This document shows, piece after piece, positions 55,604 through 63,304 of a DNA stretch of 64,000 bases. A program made the position numbers and the translations under genes. Source of the stretch: Iamia sp. SCSIO 61187 (GTDB taxonomy: Bacteria > Actinomycetota > Acidimicrobiia > Acidimicrobiales > Iamiaceae); contig NZ_CP050948.1 in NCBI RefSeq assembly GCF_019443745.1, positions 1 through 64,000 of the forward strand. Reading direction: 5' to 3'. The notes below the pieces were generated by a model. The model had not been told where the DNA came from, searched no databases, and saw nothing but the letters and a program-made list of their open reading frames with translations. Every line of letters begins with the position of its first letter. Position 1 is the first letter of the stretch.

Positions 55604-56095
55604 TCAGCCCTCGAGCTCGGTGCGCAGGCCGTCGAGGTTGGCCTGCATGGCCGCTCGGTGCTCGGCCAGGCGGACCTCGATGATGCGGGCCTCGCGGTCG
55701 GGCATGGCGTCGATGGCGATGCTCAGCCCCGACCGCGCCGGGCCGATGCGCAGCCACTGGCGGACCACGACGCCGTCGCGCACGGGATCGACCTCGAAGC
55801 CCCACGTCGACCAGGCCTCGTCGCCGTCGCTGACCTCCCACGTCCAGCGGCGCGGCGGGTCGAGCTCGACCACCGTGCACGTCGTGGTCCACTCGCCGAG
55901 GTGCTCGTTGCGGTTGCGGCCCTGGAAGCGGGCGCCGACCGCCGGCGCCGTCGCCCCGTCGAGCCAGGCCACCTCCTGGAGCTCGGGCGAGAAGCGGGCG
56001 GGCAGCGTGATGTCGGTGACGGCGGCCCAGGCCGTCTCGGCGTCGACGGCCATCCGCTGGGTGACCTCGACGGTGGGGCAGTCCCGGTAGCGCAC
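55604..56095 (-). CDS. SRPBCC family protein
   Basis: A 163-residue START-like fold protein: VEVTQRMAVDAETAWAAVTD at the N-terminus, a WEVSDGDEAWSTWGFEVDP strand pair and a long C-terminal helix (RIIEVRLAEHRAAMQANLDG). It resembles polyketide-cyclase/dehydrase-annotated proteins. Ligand unknown. GTG 56095 is preceded by a leaderless-type -10. The 3' end is followed by the 54-bp palindrome. Confidence 0.82.
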   Translation of the reverse strand: MRYRDCPTVEVTQRMAVDAETAWAAVTDITLPARFSPELQEVAWLDGATAPAVGARFQGRNRNEHLGEWTTTCTVVELDPPRRWTWEVSDGDEAWSTWGFEVDPVRDGVVVRQWLRIGPARSGLSIAIDAMPDREARIIEVRLAEHRAAMQANLDGLRTELEG

Positions 56096-56101
56096 AGCCG
56101 G

Positions 56102-56107
56102 ACGGTA
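56102..56107 (-). promoter_or_regulatory. -10 hexamer TACCGT of the SRPBCC gene
   Basis: TACCGT on the minus strand ends 6 nt before GTG 56095. This fits leaderless transcription. Confidence 0.45.
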
Positions 56108-56250
56108 GCCGTCTCCGTCGTGCGTTGCAGGAGTGAACTGACGGGCGGGTGGGACACGTCCGACACCTGTGCCGCGCTCGATCCGTCGTCGGTCGGGGGC
56201 GCCGGCCGGTCGTCCTACGATGCGGCTCCGACCGACCCTGAGGAGGACAG

Positions 56251-56634
56251 ATGGAGGCTGTGCACTGGACCACCGGGGCCGACGGCGCCGCGGTGCTGAG
56301 GACGGTGGGCGAGGTGCTCGCCTCCCAGGGCTACACCCTCACCCCCGACGCCACCGGCTGGGGCGGTCGGGCCGAGGTCGGGTCCAAGGCGGCCCGGGCC
56401 CTGGCCGGCGGGTTCGCCCGGCGCATGATCCTCGACTACTCCGTGGCCCAGGGCGGCGAGCCGGACACGACGCTCCTGCGCATCGCGCCGGCCTCGACGG
56501 GCTGGAGCGGGGGCGCCCTCGGGGCCAGCAAGGCCCAGAAGGAGATGACGTCGGTCGTCAACGGTGTCCACGAGGCGCTGGTGCAGCAGGGCCTGGTGGT
56601 CTCGACGGCGCCTCCGGGACCGACGCAGCCCTGA
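56251..56634 (+). CDS. Small conserved-looking protein of unknown function
   Basis: A 127-residue protein with GAGGAGG five to six bases upstream of ATG 56251 and a possible -10 TACGAT at 56216-56221. No membrane helix or motif is visible. The pattern GYTLTPDATGWGGRAEVGSK followed by basic strand segments resembles small alpha/beta proteins, but I do not recognise the family. It is followed 26 bp later by an F420-type oxidoreductase with its own promoter. Confidence 0.6.
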   Translation: MEAVHWTTGADGAAVLRTVGEVLASQGYTLTPDATGWGGRAEVGSKAARALAGGFARRMILDYSVAQGGEPDTTLLRIAPASTGWSGGALGASKAQKEMTSVVNGVHEALVQQGLVVSTAPPGPTQP

Positions 56635-56645
56635 GCGGGGTGCCG

Positions 56646-56651
56646 TACGGT
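56646..56651 (+). promoter_or_regulatory. -10 hexamer TACGGT of the LLM oxidoreductase gene
   Basis: TACGGT ends 8 nt before ATG 56660. Same spacing as at other leaderless-type starts in the window. Confidence 0.45.
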
Positions 56652-56659
56652 CGTCGCCC

Positions 56660-57682
56660 ATGCGGCTCGGCGTCCTCTTCGACCCGCACGCCCCCGACGC
56701 CGGCGCCCACGCCCGCCGGCTCGAGGAGCTGGGCGTCGCCTCGGTGTGGGTGCCGGAGGTCTGGGGCTACGACGCCCTGACCGGCCTGGCCCACGTGGCC
56801 GCCCAGACGACCACGATCGGCCTGGGGACCTTCGTCGTCCAGCTCGGGGCGCGCAGCCCGGCCCTCCTGGCGACCAGCGCCCTCAGCCTCCAGTCGCTCT
56901 CGGGCGGTCGGTTCACCCTGGGCGTCGGCGTGTCGGGACCGCAGGTCATGGAGGGCTGGCACGGCGTCCGCTTCACCCGCCCGGTGCAGACGACGCGCGA
57001 GACGGTCGAGATCATCCGGACCGTCAGCCGGGGCGAGCGCCTGGTCCACGACGGCGTCGTCTACCCCCTGCCCCTGCCCGACAGCGAGGGCCGGGCCCTG
57101 CGCCCGCTCGTCGCCCCGGCCCACGTGCCGGTGCACATCGCCGCCATGGGTCCGGCCAACCTCCGGCTCACCGGTGAGGTCGCCGACGGGTGGCTGGGCA
57201 ACGCCTTCGTGCCCGAGGCCGCCGACGTCGTCCTCGACGCGCTGGGCGAGGGCGCCGCCGCCGCCGGGCGGACCCTCGCCGACCTCGACCTGGTCGCCCC
57301 GGTCGCCGTCGAGCTGACCGACGATCCCGCCGCGACCGACGCCGCCGTGGTCCGCCACGCCCGGGGCTACGCCTTCACCATCGGGGCCATGGGCTCGGGC
57401 GGGCGCAACTTCTACAACGACGCCTTCGGCCGTCTGGGCTACGCCGACGACGTCGCCCGGGTGCAGGAGCGGTGGCGGTCGGGCGATCGGGAGGGGGCCG
57501 CCGCCGCCGTGCCCCTCGACCTGGGACGGCTCACCAACCTCATCGGCTCCGAGACCGAGGTCGCCGAGCGCCTCGCGCTCCACGCCTCGGTCGGCATCAC
57601 CACGATCCTGGCCAAGCTCGACGGCGGCCCCGCCGACCAGCTCTCCGTGCTGGAGCGCCTCGTGCCGCTGCTGCCCGGCTGA
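56660..57682 (+). CDS. LLM-class F420-dependent oxidoreductase
   Basis: A 340-residue luciferase-like monooxygenase TIM barrel. Features are RLEELGVASVWVPEVWGYDA, LGTFVVQLGARSPALLATSA (cofactor phosphate region), LGVGVSGPQVMEGWHG and VPVHIAAMGPANLRLTGEVADGW. This layout is typical of the actinobacterial F420-using subgroup. The substrate is unknown. ATG 56660. The gene is convergent with a DHFR-family gene 14 bp away. Confidence 0.9.
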   Translation: MRLGVLFDPHAPDAGAHARRLEELGVASVWVPEVWGYDALTGLAHVAAQTTTIGLGTFVVQLGARSPALLATSALSLQSLSGGRFTLGVGVSGPQVMEGWHGVRFTRPVQTTRETVEIIRTVSRGERLVHDGVVYPLPLPDSEGRALRPLVAPAHVPVHIAAMGPANLRLTGEVADGWLGNAFVPEAADVVLDALGEGAAAAGRTLADLDLVAPVAVELTDDPAATDAAVVRHARGYAFTIGAMGSGGRNFYNDAFGRLGYADDVARVQERWRSGDREGAAAAVPLDLGRLTNLIGSETEVAERLALHASVGITTILAKLDGGPADQLSVLERLVPLLPG

Positions 57683-57696
57683 CGGCGCCGCCGCGA

Positions 57697-58227
57697 TCAG
57701 CGCACGACGCGGTAGCGGAGGGTCGTGGCGAGGGGGACGTGGTCGACGCTGATGGGCTCGAGCCGCACGTGGGTGCCCCCGGGGTGGTCGAACAGGCGGG
57801 TGCCGTCGCCGAGGAGGACGGGGGCGATGCTGGTGAGGACCTCGTCGAGCCCGCCCCGCTCCAGCAGGCCCCGCGCGACGGTGGCGCCGAGGACGTTGAC
57901 GACGCGGTCACCGGCGGCGTCGCCGGCGAGGCGGATGCCCTCGTCGAGGACGGGCGTGCACGTCACCCCGTCGAGGACCTGGCCGGTCACCGCGACCTGC
58001 GGGCCCTCCCACCCCCCGCCGAAGACCTCGCCCTCGCCCTCGGTGCCCTCGTAGGGGTCGCGCCCGCGGAGGGTCCCCCCGCCGACCAGCACGGCGCCGA
58101 CCTCGGCGATGAAGGCGTCGATCGCCGGGTTGGGACCGAGGTACGGCACCATCCACGCCATGTCGCCCTCGGGTCCGGCGATGAAGCCGTCCAACGACAT
58201 CGTCACCGAGTAGACGAACCGGGCCAT
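57697..58227 (-). CDS. Dihydrofolate-reductase-family protein (RibD C-terminal fold)
   Basis: A 176-residue protein of the DHFR/RibD-C superfamily: YSVTMSLDGFIAGPEGDMAW at the N-terminus and VLVGGGTLRGRDPYEG, the usual dinucleotide-binding GR-T/S-RGR turn. A C-terminal DEVLTSIAPVLLGDGTRLFD strand follows, typical of YwjB/YyaP-like members. These are NADPH reductases of uncertain substrate rather than the folate enzyme. AGGAGG precedes ATG 58227. Confidence 0.85.
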   Translation of the reverse strand: MARFVYSVTMSLDGFIAGPEGDMAWMVPYLGPNPAIDAFIAEVGAVLVGGGTLRGRDPYEGTEGEGEVFGGGWEGPQVAVTGQVLDGVTCTPVLDEGIRLAGDAAGDRVVNVLGATVARGLLERGGLDEVLTSIAPVLLGDGTRLFDHPGGTHVRLEPISVDHVPLATTLRYRVVR

Positions 58228-58288
58228 CCCGAACCTCCTGCTGCTGCGGCCCAGGGCGGACTCCCGGACCGCTCGGAGCTCATCGCCG

Positions 58289-58502
58289 TCACGGTGTCCG
58301 GGCGAAGGGGCGGTCGAGCCGCTCGCGCACCGGGCGCGGGCCGTGCGCGACGACGTCCGGGACGAGGACCTGCACGACGTCGAGGTCCGGGCGCCGGTCG
58401 TCGGGCAGGCGGTCGGTGTGGGTCAGACCCACTCCGACCGATGCGGTCGAGGTCCTCGCCGAGGGTCCTTCCGTCGAACATCTCGCACATGCCGGGATTC
58501 AT
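58289..58502 (-). pseudogene. Frameshifted small CDS of unknown family
   Basis: From ATG 58502 the frame reads MCEMFDGRTLGEDLDRIG. A single-base shift near 58435 gives a second plausible segment, VGLTHTDRLPDDRRPDLDVV then QVLVPDVVAHGPRPVRERLD, up to TGA 58289. Read together they look like one protein of about 70 residues. The VVQVLVPDVV stretch resembles a buried strand near the C-terminus of YcaO-type proteins, but that is weak. GGGAGG touches the first ATG. It may be a relic. Confidence 0.4.
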
Positions 58503-58526
58503 CCTCCCGGGGTGTGACAGCGAGGC

Positions 58527-59003
58527 TCAGGCCACCTCGGTGGGGGTGCCGTCGGTGACCCGGACCAGCTCGGCGAAGGTCGTCGGGTAGACGGCGTGGG
58601 GGATGCCCCCGGCGGCCCAGACCTCGTCGTAGGCCTCCAGCGCGGTGTCGACCAGGGTGCGCACCGGGGTCGGGTGGCCGACGGGGGCCACCCCACCGAT
58701 CGGCTGGCCGGTGGCGGCCCGGACGAAGGCGGCGTCGGCCCGGTCGACCGATCCGACGCCGAGGCCGGCCGCCACCTTGGTCGTGTCGACGCGGTGGGCG
58801 CCGGAGGTCAGGACGAGCAGCGGCTCGCCGTCGGCCGAGAACACCAGGGAGCTGGCGATCTGACCGACCGCGACCCCGAGGGCCTCGGCCGCCGCCCGCG
58901 CCGTGGCCACGGCGTCGGGCAGGACCCGCACCGCGAACGGGGCCCCGCGGGCCGTGAGCGCGGCCCGGACGGCGGCGACGTTGGGGTGGTCGGCGTCGGC
59001 CAT
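58527..59003 (-). CDS. YbaK/ProX-type aminoacyl-tRNA deacylase
   Basis: A 158-residue protein of the YbaK/prolyl-tRNA editing family: VRAALTARGAPFAVRVLP at the N-terminus, GVAVGQIASSLVFSADGE followed by VLTSGAHRVDTTKVAAGLG, which includes the active-site Lys region, and a GQPIGGVAPVGHPTPV loop (the GGV-P motif). Family members hydrolyse misacylated tRNAs. ATG 59003 with a leaderless-type -10. Substrate not assigned. Confidence 0.9.
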   Translation of the reverse strand: MADADHPNVAAVRAALTARGAPFAVRVLPDAVATARAAAEALGVAVGQIASSLVFSADGEPLLVLTSGAHRVDTTKVAAGLGVGSVDRADAAFVRAATGQPIGGVAPVGHPTPVRTLVDTALEAYDEVWAAGGIPHAVYPTTFAELVRVTDGTPTEVA

Positions 59004-59009
59004 CCACCG

Positions 59010-59015
59010 ACAGTA
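59010..59015 (-). promoter_or_regulatory. -10 hexamer TACTGT of the YbaK-like gene
   Basis: TACTGT on the minus strand ends 6 nt before ATG 59003; likely leaderless. Confidence 0.45.
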
Positions 59016-59140
59016 CCGACGCCCCACCCGGCCGCCCCCGGCCCGTCGGCCCGCTCGTTCCTGCGACAGCCCGCACCCTGCGACAGGGCGAGGGCCGTGC
59101 TGGCGGGGTGTCGCACGTCCGGGGTTGTCGCAGGTTCGCG

Positions 59141-59626
59141 TCAGCCGGCAGACGTCGCCGTGGGCTCGGCGGGGGCGGGCCCGCCGGGGCCGGGGTGGGC
59201 CCGGACCTGGCGGACGTCGAGGCGCTGGCGGCAGTGGGAGCACACGACCTCGGCATCCATGTCGTGGTCGCAGGGGGTGTGGTGGTAGGTGAGCGGCGGG
59301 CCGTCGTCGCCCGCCAGCCAGCGGTCGCCCCAGGTCTTCATGGCCGCGATGACCCCGAACAGGTCGCGCCCCTTGTCGGTCAGGACGTACTCGTGGCGCA
59401 GCGGGCGCTCCTGGTAGGGGCGGCGGGCGAGGACGCCCTCGTCGACCAGGCGGTTGAGCCGTTGGGTGAGGATGTTGCGGCCGATCCCCAGGTTGCGCTG
59501 GAAGACGTCGAAGCGGCGCGTCCCCAGGTAGGCCTCCCGCAGCACGAGCGGCGTCCACCAGTCGCCGAGGATGTCGACGGTGCGGGCCACCGAGCAGGGC
59601 CAGTCGCCGAACGGTGTGCGCTTCAC
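59141..59626 (-). CDS. HxlR-family transcriptional regulator with C-terminal Cys/His tail
   Basis: A 161-residue winged-helix regulator: CSVARTVDILGDWWTPLVLR, RFDVFQRNLGIGRNILTQRL, VLARRPYQERPLRHEYVLTDKG and the usual KTWGDRW helix. The N-terminal Cys is the residue used for thiol sensing in several HxlR proteins. An extra C-terminal tail (HHTPCDHDMDAEVVCSHCRQ) could form a zinc ribbon and is present in a subgroup. GTG 59626 overlaps the mannosyltransferase stop by 4 nt, so the two are co-transcribed, yet it also has a leaderless-type hexamer. Confidence 0.9.
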   Translation of the reverse strand: MKRTPFGDWPCSVARTVDILGDWWTPLVLREAYLGTRRFDVFQRNLGIGRNILTQRLNRLVDEGVLARRPYQERPLRHEYVLTDKGRDLFGVIAAMKTWGDRWLAGDDGPPLTYHHTPCDHDMDAEVVCSHCRQRLDVRQVRAHPGPGGPAPAEPTATSAG

Positions 59627-61077
59627 CGCAGCGAGGCTACCGCTGTCGGTCCTCTTGTGGAACCGACTCCGCCCCGGCCCCGCCACCACCGCAGGGCGGT
59701 CCGGGCCGCCCGGGCCAGGATGGCCACCACCACCAGCGCCTGGGCGGCCGGCACGACCCACGTGGAGAAGCCCCGCAGCGCCGGCGCCATGGGGTCGTCA
59801 CCCAGGTGGGCCGAGTAGGTGTAGACGACGCTCAGCACGGCACCGTGGACGGCGACGAGGACCGCGCCCCGGGACCGCCAGCACACCGCGGCGACGGGGA
59901 GGGCGGCGGCGACGTACCAGGCCGGGACGTAGACGCTGGCGAGCAGGTAGGCGAGGAAGGCGGCCGTCACGACCAGCGCCGGGTCCGGGGCCGTGCGGGC
60001 GTCGGCCCGGCGGAGGACCAGGAACACCACGGCCACCACCACGACGGCCACCACGGCCAGGGCCAGGGCGGCCACCAGCTGGCGCGCCTCGAGCCCGGCG
60101 GTGCCGCCGTCGCGGCCCTGGGCGACCCAGGCCTCGGTGAGCACGAGGCGGGGCTGGGCCCAGAGCGAGCTCCGCGACTGCTGGAGCCCGGCCTCCCGGA
60201 GCGGCTCGAGGGCCCGGGGCCCACCGACCAGGAGGTAGCCGCCGGCGACGGTGGCGCCGGTGGCCGCGCTGGCGGCCGCGGCTGTCCGCCAGCCGCGCCG
60301 GACGAGCAGCCAGGCGACCAGGCCGACGCCGGCCACGAGCGCGAACGGCTTGACCAGGGCGGCGACGCCGAGGACGGCGGCGGCCACCACCGGCCGGCGC
60401 CGGGCGGCGAGCACCGCGGCCAGCAGCAGCACGCCCAGGAGGGCGTCGGCGTGGCCCTCGTTCACCCCCTTGGCGATCACGACGGGGTTCAGCCCGACCA
60501 GGGCCAGGCCGCCGGGCTCGACCCCGGCCCGCCGCAGGAGGGCCAGCGCCCCCAGCACGGCCGCCGCGGCCACCAGCTGGAACAGCACGCGCACCCGGGT
60601 GGGGGACGGTCCGGCGACGGTGGCGACGGCTGCCTCGACCGCGGTGAAGGCGGGCCCGTAGTTGCTCCGGTCGTCCCGCCAGGGAGGGGAGACCTCGTCG
60701 TGCAGGGGGTCGTCGGCGAAGGCGCCCGGCTCGTGGAGGTAGGGGTTGGACCCGTGGACGGCCACGATCCGGCCCTGCATCCCGTAGAGGTAGACGTCCT
60801 GGGAGTGCAGCGGGGGGAGGGCGACGGCGAGGCCGACCAGGAGGGCGGCGGTCCCGAGCACCGCCCGGGTCGACGGGCCCTGGCCCCTCCGGGCGAGGGC
60901 GATCGTCGCTGCCAGGCCTCCGAAGGCCACCAGGAGCGGCGCCAGGCGCACGGCGAGGACGTCGGATCGGGCGGTGAGCAGGAACGTCGCCGTGGCGGTC
61001 GCGGTCCCGGCCAGCGCGAGGGTGCGGGGAGCGGGGCGGGGCAAGGCCCAGGTGCTACCCGGCGGCGGCCCCGTCAC
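59623..61077 (-). CDS. Polyprenol-phosphate-mannose-type (GT87-like) mannosyltransferase
   Basis: A 484-residue integral membrane protein with 11-13 hydrophobic helices. After the first helices comes the conserved loop HSQDVYLYGMQGRIVAVHGS followed by NPYLHEP and a WRDDRSNYGPAFTA stretch, characteristic of actinobacterial lipid-linked mannosyltransferases (MptA/MptB/GT87 group). The acidic pair near DVYLYG serves as the catalytic motif in this GT-C group. Such enzymes extend mannan of lipoglycans from outside the membrane. Substrate is inferred from family. Confidence 0.82.
   Translation of the reverse strand: MTGPPPGSTWALPRPAPRTLALAGTATATATFLLTARSDVLAVRLAPLLVAFGGLAATIALARRGQGPSTRAVLGTAALLVGLAVALPPLHSQDVYLYGMQGRIVAVHGSNPYLHEPGAFADDPLHDEVSPPWRDDRSNYGPAFTAVEAAVATVAGPSPTRVRVLFQLVAAAAVLGALALLRRAGVEPGGLALVGLNPVVIAKGVNEGHADALLGVLLLAAVLAARRRPVVAAAVLGVAALVKPFALVAGVGLVAWLLVRRGWRTAAAASAATGATVAGGYLLVGGPRALEPLREAGLQQSRSSLWAQPRLVLTEAWVAQGRDGGTAGLEARQLVAALALAVVAVVVVAVVFLVLRRADARTAPDPALVVTAAFLAYLLASVYVPAWYVAAALPVAAVCWRSRGAVLVAVHGAVLSVVYTYSAHLGDDPMAPALRGFSTWVVPAAQALVVVAILARAARTALRWWRGRGGVGSTRGPTAVASLR
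59634..59639 (-). promoter_or_regulatory. -10-like hexamer TAGCCT before the HxlR gene
   Basis: TAGCCT ends 7 nt before GTG 59626. It lies within the end of the upstream coding sequence, so it may be incidental. Confidence 0.3.
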
Positions 61078-61086
61078 TCCCGCTCG

Positions 61087-62085
61087 TCAGGCCCGCAGCA
61101 GGATCTTCCCGACCCCTTCGGCCCGGGAGGCGAAGAGGGCGTAGGCGTCGGGGCCCTCGGCCAGGTCCATGGTGTGGGTGACGACCACGGAGGGGTCGAT
61201 CCGGCCGGCGGTGGCGAGGCGCATCAGCGTGGGCAGCTCGTGCTGGACGCTGCACAGCCCGATGTGGATCTCCAGGCACTTGAGCTGGGCCAGGACCATG
61301 CGCATGCGGAAGTCCATGCTCTGGTTCACGCCGACGATGGAGACCCGGCCCTCCCGCCCCGCGAGGTCGAGGGCGAGGGTCACCGTGGCGTCGGCCCCGA
61401 CCGCCTCGAGGGCCACGTCGACGCCCCGGCCGCCGGTGGCCTCGGTGACGGCGGCGCGCACGTCCTCGGCGTCGATGGGCTCGGCCCCGAGGGCCGCGGC
61501 GGCGGCGCGCCGGCCGGGCACCAGGTCGATGGCCAGCACGCGCGCCGCCCCCATCACCTGGGCGGAGAGCACCGAGAGCAGGCCGACGGGTCCCAGCCCC
61601 ACCACGGCGACGGTGTCGCCGGGCCCGCACCGTCCCCGCCGGGCGCCGTACCAGGCGGTGGGGAGGTTGTCGGTGAGGACGATGCCGGCGGCGTCGCTGA
61701 GCGCCTCGGGCAGGGGGACCAGGTTGCGGTCGGCGGCGGGGACGGCGAGGGCCTCGGCCTGGGTGCCGGGCAGGGCGTGGCCCAGCCCCCAGCAGCCGGA
61801 CTCGCCCGTCTCGCACAGGGTGATGTGGCCGTGGCCGCAGGGCGAGCAGCGCCCGCAGGCCACCGAGGCGGTGACGAGCACCCGGTCGCCGGGCCGCACC
61901 GTGTGGACCGCGGGCCCGACCTCCTCGACGATGCCCACCGCCTCGTGGCCGAGCGTGTACCCGGTGGTGGGCGAGAACCCGTGGCCGTCGTAGATGTGCA
62001 GGTCCGATCCGCAGATGCCCGACGCCGTGATCCGGACCACGGCGGCCTCGTCGTCGACGAGGGCGGCGTCGGCCACGTCCGACAC
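61087..62085 (-). CDS. Zinc-dependent alcohol dehydrogenase, 5' end possibly frameshifted
   Basis: Medium-chain dehydrogenase. It has SGICGSDLHIYDGHG (catalytic zinc Cys), GHEAVGIVEEVG, four structural-zinc cysteines in ACGRCSPCGHGHITLCETG, and VVGLGPVGLLSVLSAQVMGA for NAD(P). In-frame ATG-like GTG 62085 gives 332 residues. Just upstream the same frame reads LTYEGPHHVG, the normal N-terminus, but without a start codon. A GTG in the other frame at 62123 gives VKA. Insertion of one base near 62116 would join them to a normal 345-residue enzyme with a GTGA overlap to the upstream gene. Confidence 0.88.
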   Translation of the reverse strand: MSDVADAALVDDEAAVVRITASGICGSDLHIYDGHGFSPTTGYTLGHEAVGIVEEVGPAVHTVRPGDRVLVTASVACGRCSPCGHGHITLCETGESGCWGLGHALPGTQAEALAVPAADRNLVPLPEALSDAAGIVLTDNLPTAWYGARRGRCGPGDTVAVVGLGPVGLLSVLSAQVMGAARVLAIDLVPGRRAAAAALGAEPIDAEDVRAAVTEATGGRGVDVALEAVGADATVTLALDLAGREGRVSIVGVNQSMDFRMRMVLAQLKCLEIHIGLCSVQHELPTLMRLATAGRIDPSVVVTHTMDLAEGPDAYALFASRAEGVGKILLRA

Positions 62086-62119
62086 GCCGACGTGGTGCGG
62101 GCCCTCGTAGGTGAGGCCT

Positions 62120-63217
62120 TCACCCGGGCGTCCCCGACCGCAGGAGCTCGACGGCGTCGAGGTCGAGGGCGTGCTGGGCGTGGCGGGACGCCATGGCCAG
62201 GAACATCAGGTCGCCCCGCTCGGTCTGCTCGACGAGCATCGACGCGGCCACGGCCATCACCAGCCCGGCGAAGGTCCCGCGTCGGTGCTCGTGCCAGCAG
62301 GTGTCCCAGTCGAAGCCGTCGATGCCGGCGGCGAGCAGGCCGTCGTGGTAGCGCCGCACCAGCTCCTCCTCGACCGGCCTGCGGTCCTCGGGCAGCAGCC
62401 CGGCGCCCATCACGTAGGCCACGTCGTGGAGGGCGGGGCCGACGGCGACCGTCTGCCAGTCGACGACCCCGAGCACGTGGCCGTCGTCGGGGTCGAGCAG
62501 CAGGTTGTCGAGCCGGTAGTCGCCGTGGGTGATGGTGAGCGGCGATCCGGTGAGGGTCAGGTACGCCCCGAGGTGGGCGAACAGATCCTCGCCCACGGGC
62601 ACCACGTGGGGGTCGAGGACGTCGCCGTAGCGGGCCTTGAACCCCGCCCACAGGTTGGGCAGCAGCATGCCGAGGAACGCCCGCCCGGCCTCGATGTCGC
62701 CGTGCAGCCACTCCATCTCGGCGAGGGTGGGGTCGCCCCAGCGGGGGGCGTGGAGGTGCACGAGCTCGTCGATGGCCGAGGCGACGACGGCGGGGGAGCA
62801 GCCGGCCAGCTGGTCGCCGGCCTGGGCCGGGGCCATGTCCTCGAGGAGGAGGACGAACGACGCGGTGGCCGGGTCGATGTCGGCGTGGAAGACGGTCGGC
62901 GTGCGGATCGGGAGGTCGGGGGCGAGCTGCTGGTAGAAGCGGACCTCCTTCTCGTAGCTCCGCAGCGAGAGGGCGGTGGCCCGGCTGGTGGGGTCGGCCG
63001 CCGGCAGCTTGGCCACGACCGACGCCGGCGCGGTGGCGGGGGCGCCCTCGTAGGTGAGGGCGAGCCGCAGGCTGTCGCACATCTGGCCGGTGCCCACCGG
63101 GGAGGCGTGGGCGGCGGTGACGCGCCCTCCGCCGAGGTGCGGCCCCAGGGCGGCGGTCAGCCACTCGGCGGTGAGGAGGTCGGGCGTGTCGGCGATGGCG
63201 ATGGTGCTGTGACCCAC
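62120..63217 (-). CDS. Aminoglycoside-phosphotransferase/choline-kinase-like protein
   Basis: A 365-residue kinase-fold protein. SVVAKLPAADP supplies the ATP-binding Lys. Further on are FVLLLEDMAPAQAGDQLAG, the catalytic loop THGDYRLDNLLLD (HGD-x4-N) and GVVDWQTVAVGPALHDVAYV (metal Asp). These are APH superfamily motifs; many such proteins phosphorylate small metabolites or acyl-CoA-linked substrates. GTG 63217 is preferred; an in-frame start at 63241 adds 8 residues. It overlaps or touches the alcohol dehydrogenase gene downstream. Confidence 0.85.
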   Translation of the reverse strand: MGHSTIAIADTPDLLTAEWLTAALGPHLGGGRVTAAHASPVGTGQMCDSLRLALTYEGAPATAPASVVAKLPAADPTSRATALSLRSYEKEVRFYQQLAPDLPIRTPTVFHADIDPATASFVLLLEDMAPAQAGDQLAGCSPAVVASAIDELVHLHAPRWGDPTLAEMEWLHGDIEAGRAFLGMLLPNLWAGFKARYGDVLDPHVVPVGEDLFAHLGAYLTLTGSPLTITHGDYRLDNLLLDPDDGHVLGVVDWQTVAVGPALHDVAYVMGAGLLPEDRRPVEEELVRRYHDGLLAAGIDGFDWDTCWHEHRRGTFAGLVMAVAASMLVEQTERGDLMFLAMASRHAQHALDLDAVELLRSGTPG

Positions 63218-63264
63218 GCCGCAGTGGCTACCACTTGGCAACGCCCGTTGCCCGCCACCGGAGA

Positions 63265-63293
63265 GGACGCGACGTGCCAGGCACGTCGCGTCC
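63265..63293. terminator. Perfect 14-bp inverted repeat after the amidohydrolase gene
   Basis: GGACGCGACGTGCC (63265-63278), one base, GGCACGTCGCGTCC (63280-63293). It lies 11 bp past the amidohydrolase stop. Probable terminator without a T-tract. Confidence 0.6.
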
Positions 63294-63304
63294 CGTCGCG
63301 TCCG

